A program made the translations under genes and the position numbers. Source: an uncultured Bacilli bacterium (GTDB lineage: Bacteria; Bacillota_I; Bacilli_A; RF39; UBA660). Taken from it: a DNA stretch of 13,291 bases. This document shows, in pieces, positions 6,250 to 13,214 of this stretch. Location: assembly GCA_944371545.1 (NCBI GenBank), contig CALVXT010000015.1, positions 1 through 13,291 on the forward strand, in the 5' to 3' direction. The notes beneath the pieces are model-generated. The model saw only the letters and a list, made by a program, of their open reading frames with translations. It did no database searches and was not told the origin of the DNA. Position 1 is the stretch's first letter, and the number at the start of each line of letters is the position of its first letter.

Positions 6250-6253
6250 TACG
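6239..6253. promoter_or_regulatory. Palindromic operator candidate, CGTATT-N3-AATACG
   Basis: Perfect 6-bp inverted repeat with 3-base centre, lying between divergent genes and covering the -35 box of surface protein A. A similar half-site, CGTAT, begins at 6201, next to that gene's ribosome-binding site. Palindromes of this size are typical targets of Cro/CI-type dimers such as the adjacent regulator. Binding is inferred. Confidence 0.5.
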
Positions 6254-6303
6254 CATTATGATAAAAAAACTTAGAATTTTAATAAACTTATTTTGGTGAT
6301 AGT

Positions 6304-6525
6304 ATGAAACTAATTGCAAATAAGTATGAAGCAAAAGAAATTATCAAAATCATTCGGGAATGGAGTGAGTTAACTCAAGAAGAATTTGGGCAAAAAATTC
6401 ATCGAAGTAAAGACAGTATCCAAAGTTATGAACTTGGAAGAACAAAAATGTCTTTAAATAAATTTTTAGAATTAGCTCAAAAAGAAAATCTAATTATAAC
6501 AATTGAAAAAAAGAATCACAAATAA
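6304..6525 (+). CDS. Small XRE/Cro-CI-type helix-turn-helix regulator
   Basis: 73 residues, essentially a lone DNA-binding domain. LTQEEFGQKIHRSKDSIQSY (23-42) is the classic HTH: the first helix turns on TQEEFGQKI, the recognition helix on SKDSIQSYELGR, followed by KMSLNKFLELAQKENL, the third and fourth helices. No sensor or catalytic part exists, so it is a simple dimeric repressor or antitoxin-like regulator. ATG6304 follows GGTGAT with three bases between. It diverges from surface protein A, with a palindrome between them on that gene's -35; repression of surface protein A and of itself is the natural reading, but inferred. A plus-strand promoter could not be placed with confidence. The gene ends inside a terminator loop shared with ppaC. 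Confidence 0.85.
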   Translation: MKLIANKYEAKEIIKIIREWSELTQEEFGQKIHRSKDSIQSYELGRTKMSLNKFLELAQKENLIITIEKKNHK

Positions 6526-6543
6526 TCCTTTGCGATTCTTTTT
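6508..6543. terminator. Bidirectional terminator between the XRE gene and ppaC
   Basis: Stem of AAAAAGAATC with GATTCTTTTT, one A-C mismatch, then CAAA with TTTG, loop TAATCC. It has A-run and T-run on both sides and therefore works both ways. The XRE gene's TAA sits in the loop and ppaC's TAA at its right foot, a very compact convergent junction. Confidence 0.85.
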
Positions 6544-8164
6544 AATTATTTCTCTCTAAAGACTCCATAATCTTAGGTAGCATTTGTTTTTTACGAGATA
6601 CTAAATCAGGAATAAAGGTTCCTTGTTCAAGATTAGAAATTCCAAAGCTATCTTCAACAATATGTTTAGAATCATCATTGAAAAGTACATAAGAACCATT
6701 TTTAATAATATCTGTAATAAATAAAGTTACTGTACTATAATCTCCTTTAGCAATCTCATTTAATTTATCTATATATTCTTGTAAATGTTCTTTAATAGAA
6801 TCAAAATCCATAGTAATAACTTGACTAATTCCTAAACTTTCATTACCCACTTTATAAGATTTAAAGTCTTGATAAATAATATCTTCTGCTTCCAATCCTT
6901 CTACACTACTTCCAGCTTTTAACATTTCATATCCATAAGCTTCATAATCTTCTTCACATATGCTAGCTAAGGCTTTAACAGCTATCCGATCACTTTCAGT
7001 AGTGGTTGGACTTTTTAAAATTAAAGTATCTGATAAAATAGCAGAAAGCATAAGTCCTGCGATATCTTTAGGAATTGCAACATTTTTTTCTTGATATAAT
7101 TGATATAAAATGGTACAAGTACAACCTACAGGCATACAACGTACATTGATTGGAATTGCAGTACCAATTGCGCCTAAATTATGATGATCAATAATTTCTA
7201 CTATACTTGCTTCATCAATACCTGGTACACTTTGTTCTAAATTATTATGGTCTACTAAAATAACTTGTTTCTTTTCAAAATTACCAATATCAGTAACTCG
7301 AATAACTCCCAAGCATTCATTCTTTTTATTCAAAATTGGATAATTTGTATGTCCTAATTTAGTTGCATCAGCGACAAAATCTGTTAAATAATCCAAATCG
7401 TGAACAACTGAAGGATTCTGATTAACTAAAATAGTTTTAACATAATTACTTAAAGCAATTTGTGTACAAGTATTATACGTATCCAAAGCACTAGAAATAA
7501 CACTTACTTTATTTGCTTTAGCAAGACTAAGTAATTCTTCATCTAAGTCACAATTATTTGTTAATACAATTAATGAAACCTTTGAAGAAATTCCATGTTG
7601 TAAAACCTTATAACGGTCCCCAACAATTAAAATATCACTTTCTTTTAATACAGCTTTTTCAATAAAAGTTTGACTTTGATAACTACCTGCTACAGTATCT
7701 CCATTAAACTCTTCTGCAAATCGTAAAATCTCACGTCCATTCACAGACTTTAAAATATGTTCGTAACTAGTATGTAAATGGTTTTTAGAATTTTCAATAA
7801 ACATCATTGCAATTTCTTTCAATGTAATTAAACTAATCAACTTTTTATTTTTATCAACTATAGGTACAGCTGTACAATGATTATCTTGCATAAAATCTAC
7901 AACTTCTTTAATAGAAGCAAAAGCATCTAGCATTAAGCCCTTACCATATGAAACATCACGAAGTTGAACCTTAACATTATTCAAATATCCTGGTTCTTTT
8001 ACACCAAAATGATTTAAAACAAAAGCACTTTCCTTATTAATATGACCTAATACTCTTGGAGAAGTATTGTCACCCAATTGATTTTTTAAATATGAAAAAC
8101 TAATTGCTGAACAAACACTATCCGTATCTGGATTACGATGTCCAAAAACATATGTTGTTTTCAT
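6542..8164 (-). CDS. ppaC: Manganese-dependent inorganic pyrophosphatase with CBS-DRTGG-CBS insertion (family II)
   Basis: Hydrolyses pyrophosphate to two phosphates in the cytoplasm, pulling biosynthetic reactions forward. 540 residues versus ~310 for plain family II enzymes, because a regulatory insert splits the DHH domain. Motifs: HRNPDTDS (9-16), CBS-1 (about 70-125), DRTGG-like domain (about 130-240), CBS-2 (about 250-297), then the second catalytic part with VDHN (304-307), DHH (326-328), and the DHHA2 domain with SRKKQ (523-527) that binds substrate. All metal-binding residues of the signatures are present. Known CBS-PPases are inhibited by AMP/ADP and stimulated by ATP or diadenosine polyphosphates when a DRTGG domain is present; this applies by family knowledge. 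ATG8164 follows GGAGTGAG. Own promoter at 8190-8218; it converges on the XRE gene. Confidence 0.95.
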   Translation of the reverse strand: MKTTYVFGHRNPDTDSVCSAISFSYLKNQLGDNTSPRVLGHINKESAFVLNHFGVKEPGYLNNVKVQLRDVSYGKGLMLDAFASIKEVVDFMQDNHCTAVPIVDKNKKLISLITLKEIAMMFIENSKNHLHTSYEHILKSVNGREILRFAEEFNGDTVAGSYQSQTFIEKAVLKESDILIVGDRYKVLQHGISSKVSLIVLTNNCDLDEELLSLAKANKVSVISSALDTYNTCTQIALSNYVKTILVNQNPSVVHDLDYLTDFVADATKLGHTNYPILNKKNECLGVIRVTDIGNFEKKQVILVDHNNLEQSVPGIDEASIVEIIDHHNLGAIGTAIPINVRCMPVGCTCTILYQLYQEKNVAIPKDIAGLMLSAILSDTLILKSPTTTESDRIAVKALASICEEDYEAYGYEMLKAGSSVEGLEAEDIIYQDFKSYKVGNESLGISQVITMDFDSIKEHLQEYIDKLNEIAKGDYSTVTLFITDIIKNGSYVLFNDDSKHIVEDSFGISNLEQGTFIPDLVSRKKQMLPKIMESLERNN

Positions 8165-8189
8165 AACTCACTCCTTTTCCATGCCTATA

Positions 8190-8218
8190 AATATACCACC
8201 AAATAACAGAAATTACAA
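8190..8218 (-). promoter_or_regulatory. ppaC promoter
   Basis: Minus strand TTGTAA (8213-8218), 17-base spacer, TATATT (8190-8195) preceded by TGG as an extended -10. Start near 8183, leader ~19 bases. Confidence 0.7.
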
Positions 8219-8482
8219 AGTTTTTTTCTATTTTTATGAAGCTATTGATGATATGAGAAGAAAGAGTTTAATAATATAATGATGTCCTTGATTCAAAAAT
8301 AAAAATTTCATTACTTTCATATAATATATCTTTCAAAATTTGTATTTTCATTTATTTAGCTGTTTTTATACAACTAACGAAAAATTAACATCATTTTAAT
8401 AACTAAAAATTCATTTTCTAATGTTTCTTATATTTTTTTAAGATTAAATTATTAAACTGGTAATATCTTTTATATTTTTTCT
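8219..8482. other. AT-rich gap between ppaC and surface protein B gene
   Basis: With the ppaC promoter, this completes a 318-base interval between ppaC and the surface protein B gene. No coding frame with a ribosome-binding site, tRNA, or convincing hairpin terminator was found on either strand. Short AT palindromes occur at the frequency expected for such base composition. Confidence 0.6.
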
Positions 8483-10087
8483 TTATTTGCCCGGGGTTAA
8501 AATGAGGCGACTAACGCTACCTTCAAAAGAATATATTCCTTGAAATGCAAATATATCGGTAACATTACCTCCAAAATAATAATAACTTCTTGCTCCAATA
8601 GGATAAATTATTGAAAAGAATTGATTTAATAAAGAATGATTCCAAGAAGAAATATTTACCTCTACCCATAAATGATTGCTTTCAAAAGGTCCAGTTTCTC
8701 CTGTCGCGTCACCTAGTATTCTTCTATTATAAATGGTATTATATGAATTGTTGTTAAACAAATATAAATCATAATATTTTTTTTCAGGCAAATCTAGTCC
8801 AGTACTGTTTATACTTCCATCGCCTAGTGTTCCTTTAAATCCACTTTGAAGTTCACTACTTTGACCAACGGTTACTGTACCATCGCTGAATTCCATAAAA
8901 GACATTGTTATAGTTTTTTGCCCAGACATATCAAATATTCCAGAAATATTTCCTGTAGTGCTTGCTAAAACACTGTTTGGATAAGCAGTGTTACAAGTGC
9001 CATCATTACAATAACGGTTGCATTCTTCATTTGTTCCAGTATAACTACACGTTGGTTCGTTGTTTGCGGCATACCCTGTTATTTGATTTGAATTATTATT
9101 AATTCTTATTTTATTTTGAATGCCATAAGGACTATAAGATAAATATGCTACTGCTCCCCACTCGGTATTTTTTATCATATGACTATCTAAGTTTCTTTTA
9201 TAATTGTAACTATTCAAATGGATGTTAACAGAATCTCCTGAAACAAACGCATATTGATTTGGTTTAATACTAATATTTTCCGGTTCATAAATATCTTCAT
9301 TGGTATTTTGATAAGTTGTTGAAAACTTACCTACCCAAAAGCCTGTACTTGGAATACTTAAAAATGCTGGATGGGTCATATAGTCTCCAAGAGTGCAATT
9401 TCCCGTGGCACCACTTTCCATTGGTGTTGTACATTCTCCATCCACAACATCACTTGTATTATAATCTCCAAATATGATTGGGATTTCATGAACTTTCGAA
9501 CTATCTATACTTGTTAAACTATCATATAACCCTAAATCCCATAATTGATATCTGTATTTTGGAATCCACACAAAATAACTTTCTATTTTCTCTTCTGGTA
9601 TAACTTCTCCTGCTAAATAATCTTCACTTTCATCAAATAATATAACTGCATTCGCCCATTCTTTATTTGTATAATTATACCATTCACTTCCTATATCTGC
9701 TTTTTTTACTGTTCCATCACTTTCTATCGTTACTGGTATTAATGGATCTTTTAATACTGGATCTGTTCCATTTAAAATATTCTCTTTATATCCTGTTTTA
9801 AAATAAAGTTCACATTTAGTTTTATATTCATTCATATTTTTTACTACTGGACTCCATGATTCATAATCCCATATGATATATGCTCCATTTGTACAACTAC
9901 TTCTTGTTTCATCATAGATGTTTCCTTCTTTACTTGGAATACTATTTGTTTCTTCATCATTTATATATATTGCTAATTCTATTTCTTCAGTATCATACTC
10001 TTCTATTTTATTTTCTTTTGGAAGTGATATTACTAAAACTATTGCTAAACATATAAAAATTAAAAAAGTTAAAATATGTTTTTTCAT
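8483..10087 (-). CDS. Membrane-anchored surface protein B, two-Cys module plus FGE/SUMF-like domain
   Basis: 534 residues. Residues 4-22 form one hydrophobic helix (signal or anchor) after MKK. Residues 36-97 repeat the module of surface protein A: SSCT (63-66), W-D-x3-SW-P-V (73-81), TKCELYFK (90-97). The body follows a pattern I know from many gut-Firmicutes secreted proteins: YFVWIPKYRYQLW (171-183), WVGKFSTT (251-258), SHMIKNTEWGAVAYLSYSPY (302-321), TTGNISGIFDMSG (377-389), ending SRLILTPGK. The GN-x-G-x-x-DMSG signature resembles formylglycine-generating-enzyme/C-type-lectin folds, but the usual VWEW is replaced by QKTITM, so catalysis is unlikely and a binding fold likelier. Six cysteines at 219-364 may form disulfides. 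GAGGTG lies eight bases before ATG10087. No clear terminator follows. Function unknown. Confidence 0.8.
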   Translation of the reverse strand: MKKHILTFLIFICLAIVLVISLPKENKIEEYDTEEIELAIYINDEETNSIPSKEGNIYDETRSSCTNGAYIIWDYESWSPVVKNMNEYKTKCELYFKTGYKENILNGTDPVLKDPLIPVTIESDGTVKKADIGSEWYNYTNKEWANAVILFDESEDYLAGEVIPEEKIESYFVWIPKYRYQLWDLGLYDSLTSIDSSKVHEIPIIFGDYNTSDVVDGECTTPMESGATGNCTLGDYMTHPAFLSIPSTGFWVGKFSTTYQNTNEDIYEPENISIKPNQYAFVSGDSVNIHLNSYNYKRNLDSHMIKNTEWGAVAYLSYSPYGIQNKIRINNNSNQITGYAANNEPTCSYTGTNEECNRYCNDGTCNTAYPNSVLASTTGNISGIFDMSGQKTITMSFMEFSDGTVTVGQSSELQSGFKGTLGDGSINSTGLDLPEKKYYDLYLFNNNSYNTIYNRRILGDATGETGPFESNHLWVEVNISSWNHSLLNQFFSIIYPIGARSYYYFGGNVTDIFAFQGIYSFEGSVSRLILTPGK

Positions 10088-10156
10088 AGTCAGTTCACCT
10101 CTCTATTCTAGTATGGTTTATTTTATCCTTTTCTAATCATGACTTATTATGTCATT

Positions 10157-10185
10157 ATTATACCATCTTTATCTTTCTTCTTAAA
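10157..10185 (-). promoter_or_regulatory. Proximal promoter of surface protein B gene
   Basis: Minus strand TATAAT (10157-10162) preceded by TGG (extended -10), with weak TTTAAG (10180-10185) at 17 bases. Start near 10150, leader ~60 bases. A 5-bp inverted repeat ATGAC-N7-GTCAT (10139-10155) covers the start point and could be an operator. Confidence 0.62.
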
Positions 10186-10189
10186 CCAT

Positions 10190-10218
10190 AAAAAAATTAC
10201 CATAGTTTCCTATGATAA
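10190..10218 (-). terminator. Leftward hairpin with GAAA tetraloop and T7
   Basis: Minus strand TTATCATAG-GAAA-CTATGGTAA (one mismatch in 9 bp) followed by seven T (10196-10190) has the form of an intrinsic terminator. It lies just upstream of the proximal promoter of surface protein B, so it would stop leftward RNA started in or beyond the uvrB control region. Confidence 0.6.
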
Positions 10219-10249
10219 TTCTATCATGATAACCCCCCCCCCATGTCAA
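10218..10249 (-). promoter_or_regulatory. Candidate distal promoter for surface protein B with homopolymer spacer
   Basis: Minus strand TTGACA (10244-10249) and TAGAAT (10218-10223) are separated by 20 bases that include the G10 run. A 20-base spacer is too long for good activity; loss of three G would give the optimal 17. Speculative, but the boxes are close to consensus. Confidence 0.3.
10233..10242. repeat. C10 homopolymer tract (G10 on minus strand)
   Basis: Ten consecutive C in DNA that is otherwise extremely AT-rich. It lies 18 bases upstream of the uvrB -35 box and inside the spacer of a possible leftward promoter. Such tracts change length by polymerase slippage. Confidence 0.95.
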
Positions 10250-10260
10250 TTTACAAGTAC

Positions 10261-10289
10261 TTGACATTTTTTTAAAACATATATACAAT
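10261..10289 (+). promoter_or_regulatory. uvrB promoter
   Basis: TTGACA (10261-10266), 17-base spacer, TACAAT (10284-10289), start near 10296, very short leader with AGGAGG. The -35 forms an inverted repeat with TGTCAA at 10244-10249 and overlaps the perfect palindrome CAAGTACTTG (10254-10263), a possible operator. No standard Gram-positive SOS box is seen. Confidence 0.82.
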
Positions 10290-10309
10290 AGTTTTATAAG
10301 GAGGCACAT

Positions 10310-12256
10310 ATGTTTGATTTAGTTTCAAAATATACCCCAAGTGGGGACCAACCAAAAGCAATACAAGAACTTGTTACAGGAATAAAAGAAGGAAAAAAAG
10401 AACAAGTTTTATTAGGTGCAACGGGTACAGGTAAAACATTTACTATTGCGAATGTCATTAAAGAAGTAAATAAACCAACTTTAGTTTTAGCCCATAACAA
10501 AACATTAGCGGGTCAACTCTATTCCGAATTAAAAGAGCTTTTTCCAAAAAACCATGTTGAATATTTTGTTTCTTATTACGATTACTATCAACCAGAAGCC
10601 TACGTTCCATCAAGCGATACATATATTGAAAAAGATTCCTCTATCAATGATGAAATAGATGAACTTAGACACTCTGCTACTTCAGCACTCATTAATTACC
10701 AAGATACCATTGTCGTTGCTAGTGTTTCCTGTATCTATGGTATTGGTGAAAAAGAAGAATATATGCATAAAATGCTTATTTTAACTATTGGAGACACCAT
10801 TAGAAGAAATGATATTATTAATCGATTAATTGATATGGCGTATGAAAGAAATGATATTGATTTTCATCGTGGCACTTTTAGGGTTCGTGGAGACATAATC
10901 GATATTGTTCCAGTAAATGAGCATGCATCAGGAATACGTATCGAATTATTTGGAGATGAAATTGAAAGCATAAGAAAATTTGACCCTGTTACAGGAAGCA
11001 TTTTAAAAAATATCAAAAGTATTACAATTTCTCCAGCTAGCCACTTCGTTACAAGCGATGAAAAAATGCAAGAAGCCATTAGAAGAATTGAAGCTGAACT
11101 AAAAGATAGATTAGAAGAATTAAAGAGTCAAGGAAAATTACTTGAAGAACAACGATTACGTGAAAGAACAAATTATGATATTGAAATGCTTAAAGAAACG
11201 GGTTTTTGCAGTGGTGTCGAAAATTATTCAAGACATCTAGCTTTAAGAGGTCCTGGAGAAACACCAACCTGTTTAATTGATTTTTTTCCAAAAGATTTTC
11301 TTTTAGTAGTAGATGAATCCCACGTTACCCTTCCTCAAGTAAGAGGAATGTATAATGGAGACAGGATGCGTAAACAAACTCTTGTAGATTATGGATTTCG
11401 TCTTCCCAGCGCTCTAGATAATCGTCCTTTAACCTTTGAAGAATTTGAATCAAAAATTCATCAAGCAATTTATGTATCCGCAACTCCTGGAGATTATGAA
11501 TTAGAAAAAACACAAGGAAAATTTGTCGAACAAATTATTAGACCTACAGGATTATTAGACCCAACAATCGAAGTAAAACCAACCGAAGGTCAAATTGATG
11601 ATATTATTAATGAAATTAGAATTCGAATGGCAAAAAATGAAAGAGTATTAATCACTACTCTTACTATTCGTATGAGTGAAGAATTAACAAATTATTTAAA
11701 AGAAATGAATATTAAAGTTGCATACTTACATAATGAAATTAAAACTTTAGAACGTTTAAAAATCATTCATGACTTACGAGCTGGAATTTATGATGTTGTA
11801 GTCGGAATTAACCTTCTTCGTGAAGGAATAGATATTCCGGAAGTAAGTTTAATCTGTATTTTAGATGCTGACAAACAAGGATTCTTACGAAGTACTCGAA
11901 GTTTAGTTCAAACAATCGGAAGATGTGCAAGAAATGCAAACGGTCATGTAATTATGTATGCCGATACCTACAGTGATGCGATGCAAGAAGCCATTAGTGA
12001 AACTGCAAGAAGAAGAGCTATACAAGAAAAATTCAACGAAGAGCATCATATTATACCTAAAACGATTATTAAAGAAATTAAAGATGTAATTTCTAACGAA
12101 GTTAAAGAAAAAACGAAAAAGAAAAACATTTCTAAAAAAGAAAAAGAACGTATATATCACGATCTTGAAATGGAAATGCAAAATGCTGCTAAAAATCTTG
12201 ACTTTGAAAGAGCTATGGAACTTAGAGATATTTTATTTGAAATGAAAAGTGAATAA
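10310..12256 (+). CDS. uvrB: UvrB, excinuclease ABC subunit B
   Basis: Complete 648-residue UvrB, the normal length. It verifies damage delivered by UvrA and recruits UvrC for incision. Seen in order: Walker A GATGTGKT (36-43); the beta-hairpin region YYDYYQPEAYVP (89-100), which clamps one DNA strand; the DESH box (335-338, Walker B); helicase motifs RGPGETPTCLIDFFP (313-327), YVSATPGDYE (388-397), VVVGINLLREGIDIPEVSL (496-514) and QTIGRCARN (534-542); and a C-terminal UVR domain (about 617-646) that contacts UvrC. Nothing essential is missing. ATG10310 follows AGGAGG by five bases. It has its own promoter and terminator, and stands alone rather than in the usual uvrBA operon. Confidence 0.98.
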   Translation: MFDLVSKYTPSGDQPKAIQELVTGIKEGKKEQVLLGATGTGKTFTIANVIKEVNKPTLVLAHNKTLAGQLYSELKELFPKNHVEYFVSYYDYYQPEAYVPSSDTYIEKDSSINDEIDELRHSATSALINYQDTIVVASVSCIYGIGEKEEYMHKMLILTIGDTIRRNDIINRLIDMAYERNDIDFHRGTFRVRGDIIDIVPVNEHASGIRIELFGDEIESIRKFDPVTGSILKNIKSITISPASHFVTSDEKMQEAIRRIEAELKDRLEELKSQGKLLEEQRLRERTNYDIEMLKETGFCSGVENYSRHLALRGPGETPTCLIDFFPKDFLLVVDESHVTLPQVRGMYNGDRMRKQTLVDYGFRLPSALDNRPLTFEEFESKIHQAIYVSATPGDYELEKTQGKFVEQIIRPTGLLDPTIEVKPTEGQIDDIINEIRIRMAKNERVLITTLTIRMSEELTNYLKEMNIKVAYLHNEIKTLERLKIIHDLRAGIYDVVVGINLLREGIDIPEVSLICILDADKQGFLRSTRSLVQTIGRCARNANGHVIMYADTYSDAMQEAISETARRRAIQEKFNEEHHIIPKTIIKEIKDVISNEVKEKTKKKNISKKEKERIYHDLEMEMQNAAKNLDFERAMELRDILFEMKSE

Positions 12257-12287
12257 AAAGCCTTCAAACAATTTTGAAAGCTTTTTT
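12255..12287. terminator. Bidirectional terminator between uvrB and the signal peptidase gene
   Basis: AAAAAGC pairs with GCTTTTT, a C-A mismatch, then TTCAAA pairs with TTTGAA, loop CAAT. T-run on the plus side (12282-12287) and A-run mirrored for the minus side. uvrB's TAA and the convergent gene's TAA both touch it. Confidence 0.85.
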
Positions 12288-13122
12288 ATTTTTTCTTTAA
12301 TTTAGGTAATTCTATACGTTTTGGAAGATCCATTTTTGTTACCTTTTTATGATTTGTTTTCTTTATAACTTTAATATTTGAAACATGATGATATTTTTTA
12401 TGTGGAATTGGATCTGGTTCACTACTTTTTCGAGCAATAGAATATCTGCGTTGTAAATTCTTTTCAATTGTTTCTTTTTTCTTAGTAAGCTTTTTCTTTG
12501 CGTTTTCTTCTTTTTCATTAATGTCATCAATTTTATTTTTAGCTGTAGTTAATCTAAATATTTTTACCAAATCACTTATAATAATGAACAATGCTGGTAT
12601 TACTACAATGATAAGCCAACCACCTTTGGTAGCTAGAAAAGATTGCAATAATCCTAGTTTAGGAATACGAAATAATACTTTGCCATTAACATTTGCAAAA
12701 GGAACATATGCTGTATCTGGACTTAAGTTTGCATCACCTTTTGTTTGATATGAGTACCCATTTTCGTCTTGTTTAATATTAATTACGCGATGAGTAATTA
12801 CCATGCCTTTTGTTAATGATGAAGTTGAAACAAAAGTGATAACATCTCCTATTTTAATATCTTCGGGATTTTTAATTGTTAAATCAACTATAACATCATT
12901 ACGATTAATATTTGGCTCCATACTTTCAGTTAAGATTGTATACAAAGTAATAGGAGGACGATATTCTTCACCATTTTTTGCATAAATTTTACTTGATATA
13001 AAATAGTAAATTAGGAAAAGAGCAATTAGTACTAAGATTACAAAAACAGTCCAAGATATTATTCCCATTATAAATTTGATGGCTTGCGTAAACGAACTAA
13101 ATTTTTCCTTTTTCTCCTTCAT
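12286..13122 (-). CDS. sipW: SipW-type (ER/archaeal-type) signal peptidase I with long basic tail
   Basis: Membrane serine protease that removes signal peptides from exported proteins. 278 residues. TM helix at about 18-43, then the S26B catalytic core: TESMEP with Ser67, MVITHRV with His111 and KGDAN with Asp130. His in place of Lys as partner marks the SipW/SPC21 branch rather than SipS. A second helix (168-186, WLIIVVIPALFIIISDLV) follows, so both ends are cytoplasmic. Residues 190-278 are a highly Lys-rich tail, partly coiled-coil (KIDDINEKEENAKKKLTKKK), longer than in Bacillus SipW (~190 residues) and of unknown use. SipW enzymes process a few dedicated substrates (TasA, TapA/YqxM); surface proteins A and B here are possible but unproven substrates. 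ATG13122 follows GAGGG. Convergent with uvrB. Symbol is by family. Confidence 0.88.
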   Translation of the reverse strand: MKEKKEKFSSFTQAIKFIMGIISWTVFVILVLIALFLIYYFISSKIYAKNGEEYRPPITLYTILTESMEPNINRNDVIVDLTIKNPEDIKIGDVITFVSTSSLTKGMVITHRVINIKQDENGYSYQTKGDANLSPDTAYVPFANVNGKVLFRIPKLGLLQSFLATKGGWLIIVVIPALFIIISDLVKIFRLTTAKNKIDDINEKEENAKKKLTKKKETIEKNLQRRYSIARKSSEPDPIPHKKYHHVSNIKVIKKTNHKKVTKMDLPKRIELPKLKKK

Positions 13123-13157
13123 AATGGTACCCTCTTTACTCTTTTTATCATATCCAT

Positions 13158-13186
13158 ATTATAATAAAAAATACTATAAAAAACAA
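13158..13186 (-). promoter_or_regulatory. Candidate promoter of the signal peptidase gene
   Basis: Minus strand TATAAT (13158-13163) with TTGTTT (13181-13186) at 17 bases; a better -35, TTGACT (13186-13191), sits at 22 bases, too far. Start near 13151, leader ~28 bases. Confidence 0.5.
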
Positions 13187-13214
13187 GTCAAGAAAAAAGA
13201 GACTTAAGAAGCAG

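Noticed and set aside
8165..8482. Small protein genes or RNAs in the gap after ppaC
   Set aside because: The only ATG frames are a few codons long without ribosome-binding sites, and no stable hairpin with T-run was found.
10864..11513. Reverse-strand frames inside uvrB
   Set aside because: They lack ribosome-binding sites and protein-like features and are shadows of a conserved gene.
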